From Achatina immaculata (taxonomy: Eukaryota > Mollusca > Gastropoda > Stylommatophora > Achatinidae): a stretch of DNA of 64,000 bases. Below, piece after piece: positions 14,145 to 27,500 of the stretch. The translations under genes were made by a program, and so were the position numbers. The stretch spans positions 8,196,459 through 8,260,458 of the forward strand of contig CM019703.1 of assembly GCA_009760885.1 (NCBI GenBank), given 5' to 3'. The notes under the pieces were generated by a model. It did not search any database and had not been told where the DNA came from. It saw only the letters and a program-made list of their open reading frames with translations. Each line of letters begins with the position of its first letter. The stretch's first letter is position 1.

Positions 14145-15370
14145 CTATAACAGTGAAAAATATATTTCTGAAATTCGTAATAATAAACAACTGGAATTGC
14201 TCCATTGTAATTTAATATATAGAACAACACTCACAGTGTCTTATTACATATAACTTATTACACAGAACAATCAGAATTTTGTCTCCTCTATTAACAAAAT
14301 ACACGGACCAATCATGATTACATTTAACTAATTACATATAACAATTATAAATGTTACACTGAACAGTCAGAAAAAAAAAACCCCACTAAAGATAGTTATC
14401 TGATCTCATGCCATTAAAAAAAAAAACAAAACAAAACATAAAAACAGGCAAAAGTCACAATATAGTATAAGTCTCCCACATTTCGAACACACACTCAGCG
14501 ATTCACAACCAATACCACACTTTGTAATAAACTGTCAAAATCTTCCATGAGGCTTAAACTCTAACCTACACACTCAAAATTCCATAAATTATGAATGAGA
14601 TATGCACTTTCCATACTTGATGTAAGCAAATGATGATGACTTTGTACCATAATCTGCTACAGGCAAAATCAACACCCCAATCCACAACCAACGGGACAAA
14701 ATCAGAAAATGGAAACCTACTAACAAACCCTACCAAAATCCTATGATTAATTCACATAGTGATTTACAGAACACATTTAAATATTTGATTTCACGTAGAG
14801 TATGGAGACACAAATTATAATATCCATATTCTTTGTCTCATACATGGAAACTATATACAGAACTTCCCCCACCCATCCCTTATGGGAGTCAAAAGATTAT
14901 CCAATAACTAATAAGCCAGTCCTGGTTTTAAATGAAAAACTGTTTGACAGTTTATGCTCTCTGCATAACGCACAACTTATCTGTCAACGAAAGAAAAGCG
15001 ACGTGAGTCAGCAAAAACGTACTGAGCCAGAACTGGGCAATAATAGAATAAATGAGCCAGAGGAAGAAGCAAATCTGGGTGGAGTCTGCTGAAGTTGACA
15101 ATTTATGACAGAGCCTGAGAACAGAAATATGATGGAATCGGAGATGAAGGCTTAGCATACCAATTCCAGAACCCAATGGACTCCACAGCCCTACTGTTCA
15201 AAATCAAAAATGCTGATCTACAATAATAAATCGTTAACATTCACTTCTTAAAAACAAACTGATCTAGGTATTCTCTTTTATGAAACAGCAATTAACTCCA
15301 GAGTACAATTCTGATGAGACAACTTAATATCCTGACACTCCAACAAGAAGAAAGAGGGGAGAAAGTATGA

Positions 15371-15502
15371 CTAGCTCTTGCTGCTGCCTATGCTGGTGGC
15401 TGTTGATGCTGATGCTGTGGGCAGTGTCTGCGCTGTTGTCAGTTTTGCTGGCACTGGTCTAACTGATGGATGGTAGTTAGGTTGAGACTGTCCAGGAGGG
15501 TC
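15371..15502 (-). CDS. LARP1: LARP1 last coding exon
   Basis: 132 nt, phase 0, with TAG stop at 15371-15373. It encodes [18 protein letters not shown] and a Ser/Thr/Ala-rich tail ending SIGSSKS. The DPP start matches the position of the vertebrate tail; the rest has diverged. Acceptor TTGCAG. Confidence 0.9.
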   Translation of the reverse strand, partial: DPPGQSQPNYHPSVRPVPAKLTTAQTLPTASASTATSIGSSKS

Positions 15503-18500
15503 CTGCAAAATCACAAAGAACTGAAGTCTACATGATTGTCATATGATTAGTCAATACAAATTCATTTCATAAGGTGAAATACCTGTTCATAAGGAAAAAT
15601 AAATCTAATCATAAGGGAGCTTACTGTGAAAACAGAATGAAAATCATCAGAAGGGAAGATAACAGTTTAAACTCTTTCAATAATTATGAGATAACAAATA
15701 CAATTACATGACTTCATTTTAAAAAGTAATATAACTTATTTCAAAGTTGCTGTATGTAAACTCAATCAATTCCTAAATTCAGCAGGTTTTGAAATTTTTT
15801 TCATGAATATTACTACTTTTATGGTCCTCATGGATGATTCATTCACTTTCATCCCCTTTCTCAAGTGTCTGATGCTCTTTTATCACAGCCAGTCACTTCC
15901 CACAACTCTTATCTCTTTTGTACAAGGTCCGACAATTAAGTAATAAGACTGATTATTATGGCCAAGACAAAAATGCCATCTATGAAGCAAAGCATGAAGT
16001 CCACAGAGGCAACCTTCATCTATGATCTGGCAACTTTTCATCACTGCCAGATAAGCAGACGACAAACAAGCCGCCATTTTGTCGACCTAGTTAGAGGTGC
16101 ATTGTCATGTAATCAGTATGGAGCAAAAAGCTAACATCAAATTCTGTTTAAAACTAGGAAAAAGTGCCAATGAGACAGCTGAATTGATGCGACAAATTTA
16201 TGGGGATATTTGTTTATCTTGTGCACAGATATTCAGGTGGCATTCATGATTCAAAAGTGGTGTGGAAGCAATTACAAATGCAACTAGACATGGACGCCCA
16301 ATTTCTGTTCATAATGAGGAATTCACTGCAAAAGTAAGGGAACGGATACAAGATCGTTGTTTGACTGTGAGGATGATGGCAGATGAATTTGGTGTTAACC
16401 AAGAGACCATTCGTAAAATTTAAGTAGAAGATGTGGGTAAGAAAAATGTTACTTGCTGGTTTCTACCACATTCGTTGTCTGATGACCAAAAACTTTAGGT
16501 GTTTTGTACGCAAAAGACATCATCAAAATGTGTCACAGAAATAAACATTTATTAAACTTCATTGTTGCAGAGGATGAAACATCGATTTTCTGCTATGATC
16601 CCACGATTAAACGCCAAAGTGCTCAGTAGAACTCATCATCATCACCACCAGTCGAAAGTGACAACAATGTTGGTTTGCTTCTACAACAGCAAAGAAGTTA
16701 TTCCAGAGGGACGGACTGTCACTGCCAAAGTTTATTAAGTATTTTGAAATGCCTACTGAAATGTAAATGCCTCAAGCCTGCTATGCTGTTAGATTTTCAA
16801 GGGCATGAAGTTTAGAATTTACATGGAAATACTTGCCGACTTCTGTGTCATCACAGGCATGCATAAAAGAGACATGTTACACATTTATTACTTTTGTTCA
16901 TGCTAAGTAAAATGTAACAGAACAACCCTTGATGTAAACCATGCTGGCTAAAATACTGGACGCCTGCTGCAATTTGTAAAGCTCTCCGTTTGTGAATTTT
17001 TAAAAATAACCATATTTTTAAAATAAAAACACACAGTAGAACTGTAATATTCCCAACATAACACCTGCAATAACAACAGCAATCTAAATATCTATTTTAA
17101 AAAATGACACATCTAAAAAGAAATTATCTTAAACTAAAATAACAGTCAATAATACAGAAATTCATTAATCATTACTAACAGAAATGATTCTTTTAGGAGG
17201 TTAAAAAAAAGCATGACAAGAGAAAACTATTTTAAAACTAGAATGGATGAAAACAGACCATATAGTGAGACTATAATATGAAAAATTGGCGAACTACTTT
17301 GCGAGCCCTATGTGACGTTTAACGGCACGGGAAGGATATAAGATATAATATATATATATGAACTAAAAAGCAAGACAACAGATTCTCTGTCTATAGACTA
17401 CAGAAAAGAACTTGGAAGAAAATGTGTGCACACACAGAGAAACAGTATCAAACAAAAATGTGTGCACTTTATCTACAGCAAAATCATTATTAGACTGACA
17501 ACAAAGTCTAGTTAATCTTACATCATCTCGAAAGTCTGACAACTTTTTGTATGGGGCCAGCTTTTCCTGCAGTTCTGGGCTGACTTCTACTTGTCGTCTT
17601 GAGTACTTGAGGAATGCCCAGAACTTTTCTAGTCCATACAACTGACCTGAAACATTTTTTTGACATGGAAAATAAAAGTGGAAAGTGTGTGCTGGTTGTC
17701 ATTACAGATCTGGTTTCAGGTGTGAGCTAAAATATGCCATGCTGAAGTTTTTATAGCTGTTCATTTTTGGAATATAAGGTTCTTCGAATTGTTGTAGGCT
17801 ATCTGAAAGCAGTTTTAATCTAGTTCAATTAGCTCTCAGGGGAAAGAGAATTTTAAAAACAAAGAAAGATTAATCACTGATAATATAGCACTGTAGACAG
17901 AGGCCTTTGAATGTAACTGCTACATAAGAGTTCTTCAAATATCATGGACGCAAAAAAAGAACAAATATATCCATACTACAAGAACTTAATATTGAAGAAG
18001 GTTGGCTAGTAAAGAGGATTAAATGGAGACAACTTAAATATTTTGGACACATTAAACATCGTGATAATCTAGAGAAAACTGTCTTGGAAGGGTACAAAAT
18101 GGGAAAAAAGAAAGAGAAGACCAAGGCGAAGATGGCTGCAAGACATCATTGATGATCTGCGAATGGATGCATCTGCAGCAGGCCATCTTGCTCACAACCG
18201 AGAGGCCTATAGGAGTGCTGTTAGGGAGGCAAAGTTCCGTGAGGCAAAGAATGTTTAAGCTACATGTTTCATGTAAATACAACTACAGCACAAAAATGCT
18301 ACAGGGGAAAAATTTCTTGTCCACAGTATATATCGTCCAATCCAAGATAATTTTTATAAAAGAAAACTACTTTTATGGATCAAAGTTTTGAGATGTAAAA
18401 GTAAGGAAATTACACGTAAAGTACACCCAAGTTTGGAGAACGTGTAAACTATACCTGTATAGAATTATGTAGGATAACCATGCAACAAGACTCTATTTTA

Positions 18501-21500
18501 ACGAATCTAGTGCTCTCTTTGTTATTCCCCCTTTAATTTTCTTTCTCATATGTCTGAAGCGCTTTCTAGTTTACCAGGCTAATCCTACTTCTTCTGTTCC
18601 TCTTGTTGTAGACGAACCTCGTTTCCCTATTATGCTTTAAATAAACAAAACTAATTCTGGACAAGATGCGCAACACAATGCAAAAGTAAAAACCAAAATT
18701 CTTTCAACATACAGTGTGTAGACAAATTAGAAAAATCTGGCAACAGTTCATTCATTCATTCCTTTGCTTGTCCCTTGCGGAACTTTGCCTCCCAAACAGC
18801 ACTCCTGTAGGCCTCTCGGTTGTGAGCAAGATGGCCTGCTGCTGCTGCATCCATTTCCAGATCATCAACGATGTCTTGCAGCCATCTTCGTTTCGGTCTT
18901 CCTCTTTTTCTTTTTCCCATTATGTATCCTTCCAATACGGTCTTCTCTAAATTATCATGACGTTTAATGTGGCCAAAATATTTAAGTTTTCTCTCTTTAA
19001 TCCTCTTTACTAGCCAGCCTTGGCAACAGTTAGAAAATTCAATTTTTCAAAAATTATCTAAGCAATTGGATTACAAACAATATAATAACACTTGATTTAC
19101 AATCGTACAAGCTATAGAAACATGACTGTCTACTTGCAGATGATGATAAGAAAGCATTAGTGTGATTAAAGTTCAGAATATTACTATTGCCAATAATCAT
19201 CATATTCAGGTGCCATGCCAACTGGCAATGGCTATTATGCATGCTTCTCCAGAGTACATGATCCTTCATGCAGGACATCAGCTCAGTTGGTGATCTCCCT
19301 CACACCATCCCGTCAGACTGTCCAGTATCATTTCTCTTGGTCTTCCTCTTGATTTTCTTCCTTCTATTTTTCCTGTTGTTATAATATTTTCAGTATCCCC
19401 TCTTCTCACTGCATGTCCTATGAAAGTACACTGTCTCTCTCTCTTATATTTTTACAAGATTTTTTTGTCTTTCCAGCTCTTCTTATATATTCTTCATTAG
19501 TTATTTTTGGTGTCCAGGGGATTCGCAACTATTGCCAATGGTGTACTTTTATTCTGCCCCAATAGTAATATATGAGGGGCATTCAGAAAGTAATGCACCA
19601 TATCGTTTTTCTCAGGAGTTCAAAAAGCATGAAATTTATACACAGTATAGGCTCTAAGGACTGTTATTTCTGGAGGTGGGGTAAAGGATACGCTCTCCAT
19701 TCCAATGGCGTGCATCTCAAATAGCCTCTGACAGTCAAGTCCAGCTTCTGGCCTTCTCATGGCAGAACTGTTTAAACTGACAGGAGAAGGGGTGAAGGCG
19801 AATATTTAGCACCTGAAAACCAGACACTTCAGGTAGATGAGACCCAGCGGGGATGCACTGATATCCTAAACACGTCGAGGTCTTCTGGTGAGAAAGTCCA
19901 ACTCTAGACTAAACTGGTGCAACGAAAACCACGGTGTCACGCAATCCGCTTCAGAGACCCACCAAGAATACAGGCTAAAGCCCTGCGATACTCTGAACCC
20001 CTTGTGGTCCTCTCCTTCTGGGGACCACACAGGAGACCACGGGACCTAACAAGGACCACAGGCATAAATTCAGTAGGATCACAGTCCGGTTTTGGTAGTA
20101 GAAGCGAACGAAGAAGAAGAAGAAGAAGGTAGATGAGAGTCATGTCTGGTAGTTCAGCTACCGCTGCTAGCGAGATTCTTCAGCTGCTGTGCAGGGAGTG
20201 GGGCTCCTCCCGGCCAGTGAAGAAAGGTGTGAATGGGGTTGCCGAGTGGCACCACTGTGGAAAAGGTGAAAGAAAGGACTATGCGAACTAAACAGTAGTC
20301 AACTCACGGCACCTCTGGTCTGGAGGTCAGCCACATCTTAAGTGCACTCATATCAGGCGAAATGCCTGAACTGGCTTAACCCAGAGGTTAAGACACTGCT
20401 GGTGAGATTCTTGGGATGCCACGTGTGGAGTGAAACTCTTACTGGCCATGGAAGAAAATGTGGAAAAGCAATTAGGGTTGCTGTGTGGTGCCGATGTGAA
20501 ACAGTGATGGAAAGGATAAAGTGAAGCTTAATCGGTATTTTCAGCAGTATCGCAGCGAGAGCTACTCATACCACGGCACCTCTGCTCTAGAGGTTGGTCA
20601 CGTCTGATATACACCCATATGGTGAAATATGCTTAAATTGGCTTACACCAGGGGTGAAACTTGCACGTCATGGTACCTCTGCTCTAGATGTCGGTCATGT
20701 CCTAAACATGCCCATACAGGGATAATATGCCTAAACCGGCTCAACCTAGGGGTGGAAGTCACTAGTGGCGAGGATTCATCCTCCTGGACAAAAGCTCCAT
20801 CCTGGTCACAACTAGGAAGGGTAGCGGCCACGACCACAAAATGCTGAAGTCGGAGACACTGGACCAAGGCAGTCTTTATAGGCAAACATCTCTCACCTGG
20901 CAGAGATGTATGCATATCCTAATCACGCTGAGGTTTTCCAGTGAGAAAGTCCAACGCTGGACTGGATGGGCAACCACCTCTCACCTGGTGATGATACACA
21001 GGTGTCTCAAAACACGTCAAGGTTTTCCAGTGAGAAAGTCCAACTCTAGCCTGGATGGGCTACCACCTCTCACCCAGCAGGGATAGACTGATATCCAAAA
21101 CACATCGAGATTTTCCGGTGAGAAAGTCCAGCTCTAGATTAAACTGGTGCAACGAAAACCACAGTGTCATGCAATCCCGCTTCTGAGACCCACCAAGAAT
21201 ACAGGCTCAAGCCTTGCGGTACTCTAGATCTATTGTGGTCCTCTCGGGGATCTCGTGTGGTCCTTTTGGGGACCATAAGGGGGAACCACGGGCCTATCGA
21301 GGACCACAGGCATAAATTCAGTAGGATCACAGGGCGGTCTTGGTGGTAGAATCGAATGAAGCAGAAGAGAAGATACACGATATACATATATATATATATA
21401 TAATGTAAACATCGGTATTATTCAACATAATCTCTATCAACTTGTGCAACTTTAAGCCAGCGTGAAACAAGTGCATGTATTCCTAGCCCATACCAGATTT

Positions 21501-24500
21501 TCTCTTGATTATGTAGCCATTTCTTCGCTGCATGAATCACTCCGTCGTCTTCAAATCTTACCCCTCAGAGTGCATCTTTAAGTGGACCAAACAGATGGAA
21601 ATCAGAGGGTGCCAAATTGGGACTACAGGGTGGATGGGGTAGTACAGTCCAACCCAATTTTGTGATTGCTTCCCTCAGACTTGTGTGAGGGCGCACACTG
21701 TCATGAAGGAGAAGCAGGTCTGCTGGATTCTTGTGCTGCCGAACTCTGCGAAAACACTGAATGAATTTTTTCAATGACTTAATGTACGCTTGCAAATTGA
21801 TTGTCTCTCCTCTTGGCATAATATCCACAAGAATCACACCTTCAGCATTCCAAAAGACAGTGATCATGACCTTTCCAGCCGAAGGAGTTGTCTTGAATTT
21901 ACTTCTTAGTGGTGATTCCGGATGATGCCACTCTACTGACTGTCACTTTGTCTCAGGTTAAAAATGATGTGCCCAGGTTTCATCATCTGTTACGATCTTA
22001 GCCAAAAAGTTCTCTCCCTCAGCACTGAAATGCTCAGAAGAAATTGCTTTCCTTTGCAACAGATGGTCATTTGTGAGACTTCGAGGAACCCATCTTGCAT
22101 AAACCTTAGAAAATCACATTTCAACATTTCTGCCTTGGTGGCCGTGGCAGGACGTCCACAGCGCAGCCAATCATGCAACTCCTAATCTCCACTTATTGAT
22201 TCTTTGATTCTCTGAACCCAGCGACTGATTGCACTCCTGTCAACCGCAAAGCTTCCATACACATCGCATAGACGCTTGTGAATGTTCACAACATTTTCCT
22301 TCTCTGCAATGAGAAATTCTATCACAATTCGCTGCTTATACAGCAAGTTGCTAACACTTTCTATTTCAATGGTTACGGCAGCCATATTCTTTGCCTGGTT
22401 GCAGTGAATTTGATTCACACAATCGGTACATTCCATATTTAAAGTGTGCAAATTTCATTATTAGCTGAAAAAAATGATGTGGTGCATTACTTTCTGAACG
22501 CCCCTCGTAATCGTGCAGGCATATACAGACTAAAATGACAAAACAGGATGGCTACCCATGCCTCTCACCTTGCTCTGGACTGATATCTGAAACTCCCTGT
22601 GATCCAAATGGCATAAGCAGACAGATAAGAAGAAGTATACTGACATGCCTAAATTCGATACACATATTAAAATAACATACATCAGAAGAAAGTCAAAGAG
22701 AATAACCAGATCTCATGTACCTGATGAGAACTGATGGAACTTACCATTAGCACAATCCTTTAGGGTTTCCTCTTGAAAATCCTGGAAGACTTCTAGCCTA
22801 AACCTCTTTTCCAAACCATAACTATAGTATCGGAAAAGACACTCAAGGCCATACCTGTGGGTAGGTCATTAAACGACATGTTAATAACCCACTGCTACCT
22901 TTTCAAATTAAAAAAACACATTGTTATCCTTACAGATTTAATAACCCATTGTCACCCTCTTACAGATTTACTAACCCACTGTTATCCCCTTCCAAATTTA
23001 ATACCCTATTTCTAACACCTTATAGATTTAATAACACGCTGTTATCCTTTTACAGAATGACTCATTGTGAAGAAATGTTGCAAACTCCCTTTTATATACT
23101 TCAATGTATGCCACTAAATGACCGTTACTGCCATTTACAAGATAAAAGTACAATGCTCTGATTGGTAAATTAATGAAGATCGGGAAACAGCAAATACTAC
23201 CACCTCTTATTTCTAATTTAAAAAGATGACCCAAACAAAATGTGAATAGTTATTTAAACAAATGTTATAATCTTACTGGCATTTTCACTATTATAATCAA
23301 TGTCTTTTGTCATGCTCTAGTTTGTGTAAGAAATAGACAAAAATCTGACACAGTCTTGTGTATGTCTCCCATACGTCCTTCCTTCTTACTGAAAATTTCT
23401 TCTCAAACTGTTAAGGGTGCAGTATTTTGTGTCCCTTTTTACAGTCACTATTCCATATGTACATACAGTTTTACAAAAAGTGCTTATTTTTGGTATTTCT
23501 TTTACAGGTGAATTCCATGTCTCGATAGCTTCTGTTTCTTCTCTTGTTATTTCACTTTCTGATATTATCATGTTTTGAAACCTTCCATTCCACACAATGA
23601 AATTTGTCATTAAAATTATGACTAGATAATATCATAGTTTGATCAAAGCCACACTAGTCATGCAGATGTAGAAGGTACACAACTTCTTCTAGAGGTGGGG
23701 ATGTACAGAAAGCCAGATGTGATGCCTCTCATATCACCCTCTAGTTCATCGATGAGTCGATGCAAATGCCTCTTTAGGATGATAATTTTTGTACTTCTTG
23801 TACTAGTGAATATCCATGTCTATGATAGTTCTTATTAAGAGTTTGCATTTTTGTAGTTCTATTACAGTACATCCCCCGTGTGGTACCTGGGATCTGCAAA
23901 GAATAGGACCACTGTACCCTACCACACATGATCGTAAAAGGTGACTAAGGAGGGTTCAGCATAGGGCCAGCAACCCTATCTGGTAAAAGAACTACCAGAC
24001 TGCTACAGAAACGGAAGCAAGGGAAAAAACAAATGCAGGTGGAAGGAGAAATGCGTATCAGGAAACTGAGCCCATGAAGGTTGTGGATGAAAGCCAGCCA
24101 CTGGAAGTCCCCAGCCTGACTGCAGACCTCCTGGAACCTAAACACAGTATGCAAATAGGCAGCTGGAATGTAAGAACACTTAACCAGACTGGAAAACTAG
24201 CACAAACCATCAAGGAAATGCACAGATACAAACTAGACATACCAGGAATACAAGAAGCAAGATGGACAGGACAAGGCAGAAGGAAATTAACAACACAGCA
24301 CACAGAAGATACAATAATATGGTCAGGTAAAGAAGATCTTCATGAAGGAGGAGTAGCACTGATTATAACAAAAGAAGCATCAAGAGCATTGCTGAAATGG
24401 ACCCCAATAAATGAGAGATTATTATATGCACGCTTCAACTCAAGATTCACGAAGCTGTCTATTATAGTTTGTTATGCACCAACAGAAGCAGCTGAAGAGG

Positions 24501-27500
24501 AATTAAAAGAAGATTTTTACAACAGCCACAGTAGAAACAATACCCAAGCATGATATGCTACTCATCTTGGGTGACTTTAATGCAAAAGTAGGTGAAGGAA
24601 GTGAAGATAGAAGAAGAATCATGGGAAGAGAAGGAATCGGAGAAATAAATGAAAATGGAGAAAGACTGCAGTTTCTGTGAAGAAAACATGATGGCCATCA
24701 GAGGGACAATTTTCCAACATAAAAACATCCATAAGGTGACTTGAAGGTCACCAGATAAAACAACAGAAAACCAAATCGATCACATACTAATAAACAACAA
24801 GTGGAAACGGTCACTACAAGATGTGCGAGCAAGGAAAGGAACAGATGTAGGAAGTGATCACAACCTTCTAGTAGCAAAAATAAGACTAAAATTAAGGAGA
24901 GCCAAAATCAGAGAACACAGAAAGATACGTTTTGATACAAGAAAACTGAAAGACCAGCAAACAAGAAATGAATTCTCAATAGTACTTAAGAACCGCTTCA
25001 GTGTCCTACAAGACGAAGCAGAAATGTCCATACTAGAGTTCAATAAAACGCTACAGGAAACAGCAAAAGAGGTGCTGGGATATCGGAAAAGGAGAAAAGA
25101 GGAATGGATAAGCAAGACCACGTGGGAAAAGATAGAGCAAAGAAAATAAATCAAGAAAAAATTACTCAACACCAAATCACAACAGCTTAAAGAACAAGTT
25201 TTAAGTAATTATGCACAAAAAGACAAAGAAGTGAAGGAATCATGCCGTCAAGATAAACGTCAATACTATGACAACTTAGCAGAAGCAGCAGAGAAAGCAG
25301 CATATACAAATGACATGAAAACCATATATAAAATCACAAAGCAGATGACAGTAACTTCAACACAAGATGTGAAAGTGCAGTAAGAACACAAAATGGACAA
25401 TTGGTCAGTTGAGAAAGAGAAAAAATTGAAAGATGGAGGGAACACTTTAACACCCTACTAAACAGATCACAAGCAGCACAAACAATAGACATACCTGAAG
25501 CAAAAACGGAACTAAACATCAATACAGGACCAATAACAATAAGTGAAGTAAAGGAGGCGATAAAGAAGCTAAAATCAGACAGGGCACCAGGTGAAGATGA
25601 AGTGACTGCTGAGATGTTGAAAGCAGAAGAAACAGAAACACCTAAACAACTTTGCCAGATATTACAACAAATTTGGGATCTAGAAAAAGCCTCAGAGGAG
25701 TGGAAAACTGGGTTTATAGTAAAACTGGAAAGAAGGGTGACCTCAGAGATTGCGGGAACTGGAGAGGCATTACCCTACTGCCACTCACCAGTAAAGTATT
25801 TTGCAGAATAATCATCAACAGAATTGTACCAACACTTGAGGAAAAACTTTGGAAATAGCAGGCAGGATTTAGGAAAGGAAGATCATGCATAGACCACATA
25901 TTTGTATTTAGACAAATATTAGAACAGGCAAATGAGTGGCATAGCACAACATATGCATTATTCATAGATTTTGAGAAAGCCTCTGACAGTGTCAACAGAG
26001 ATGCACTGTGGAAAATCCTAAGATGGCATGGCCTCCCCCACAAGATAATATATGTAATCAAAGCCCTACATGAGGGTTTTCAGTGCAAAGTGATCTGTGG
26101 AGAACATAACTCCAGCAGCTTTAGGGTACAAACAGGAGTGAAACAGGGATGTGTACTATCACCAACATTATTTATCTTGGCAGTAGACTGGTTAATGAAG
26201 GAGGCAACATCAGACAAACACAGAGGATTACAATGGACCTTGACTTTGCGGACGACATTTGTCTATTATCAAGCAGTCACAAAGATATGCAAGATAAAAT
26301 AAACAAGCTAACTCAGAATGCAAACAACATAGGACTAAAGATCAACGTAGGAAAGACAAAGTTAATGAAGCAAAATGTGAACAACAGAAGTGTACTCAGA
26401 GTAGATAGCAAGTTAGTGGAGGAGGTCAACAAATTTGTATACCTTGGCAGTAGAGTAGTAGAAAATGGAGACAGCACAGAGGACATCAACAGCAGACTTA
26501 CTAGAGCAAACCAGGCTTTTGCAATGCTACAGACTATATGGAAATAAAAAAAAAACTAAATATGAAAATCAGGATATTTAAGAGTAATGTTCTAAGTGTA
26601 CTACTCTATAGAAGTGAATGCTGGAAAATCACCAAAACCATAGAAAACAAGTTGAATTCTTTCCAGACGAAATGTTTACGAAGAATTAGACAAATATTTT
26701 GGCCAAACACCATAAGAAATAACATCTTATTGACAGAAATGCAGATGAAGCCACTGACAACAATTATTGAGGAAAGACGCTGGCGATGGTTGGGACATGT
26801 GCTCCGAATGACTGACAACTCACTACCAAAAATAGCACTAAGATGGACACCACAGGGGAACAGAAGTAAGGGTAGACCAAAAGAGACATGGAGAAGAACA
26901 ACAGAAAGGATGTTGAGCAATACAGGCTCACCTGGGCAAGAGCAGAAAAAAAAGGCGAAGGACAGGCATTTGTGGAAAACCCTTGCAGAAGCCCCATGTG
27001 CCCTGGGCACTTAAGGTTCAGAGAGAGAGAGAGAGTTTACGGTACATATGCTATATATGCCTGTGAGACCTGGACACTCAACGAAACAGCTGAGAAAGAC
27101 ATAAATGCCTTTGAATTTACATGCTACAGAAGAGTTCTTCAAATATGGACACAAAAAAGAACAAATATATCCATACTACAAGAACTTAATACTGAAGAAA
27201 GTTGGCTAGTAAAGAGGATTAAAGAGAGAAAACTTAACTCTTCCCATGCTAGAGGAAGAAACGAGGACTTTCAGATGGGTGTCGGAATAAAAGCGCAGGT
27301 CTTGATCTGTATAGGGGGTATAGTTATAAAATGAAATGGAAAACAGTATTTCCATGTACTTATTATGTTTCAAAGTATAACTAAATGTATGAAAATTTCA
27401 TAAATGCAGTGTTTTTTAGGAAAAAAAAAAGTAATGTGATGTTTTTAGACAATGACTGTGCCCAGCTCACCACTGGCTAGGTCTAGATATGCACTACTTA

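Larger units (their letters stand above)
8863..15370 (-). other. LARP1 3' UTR and downstream sequence, extent unknown
   Basis: No coding region is supported. The block is AT-rich with many A and T runs, a (TA)n tract near 14108-14144 and a 36-bp triple repeat at 11827-11934. Sequence next to the stop must be 3' UTR of LARP1. Several AATAAA signals occur on the minus strand (for example near 13478) but none can be chosen without transcript data. A degraded LINE-like piece may lie at about 9050-9190 on the minus strand. Confidence 0.5.
19650..21372 (+). mobile_element. GAA-tailed repeat-rich retroelement, long copy
   Basis: It begins CTCTAAGGACTGTTATTTCT and ends GGTAGAATCGAATGAAGCAG; the same two ends bound the copy at 54147-55096. 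Imperfect 12-bp TSD ATACACAGTATA / ATACACGATATA at 19638-19649 and 21373-21384. There is no ORF. The interior has a module of about 235 bp repeated (start near 20163 and 20398, partial third near 20660) and an 88-89-bp unit (starts 20931, 21020, 21108) with the core GGTTTTCCAGTGAGAAAGTC. Probably mobilised by a LINE in trans. Confidence 0.8.
19573..22507 (-). mobile_element. mariner-1, copy 2 (split by GAA-tailed element)
   Basis: Inverted TIRs TGAGGGGCATTCAGAAAGTA and CGAGGGGCGTTCAGAAAGTA, with TA at 19571-19572 and 22508-22509. The minus-strand transposase remains include the helix-turn-helix part (22451-22182), [29 protein letters not shown] and [17 protein letters not shown], which carry the second and third acidic residues of a DD34D-type site. 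A deletion and frameshifts inactivate it. About 1.2 kb once the insert is removed. Confidence 0.9.

Noticed and set aside
20860..21130. Hammerhead-ribozyme tandem array (retrozyme)
   Set aside because: The 88-bp units lack the CUGANGA and GAAA core boxes in the needed order.
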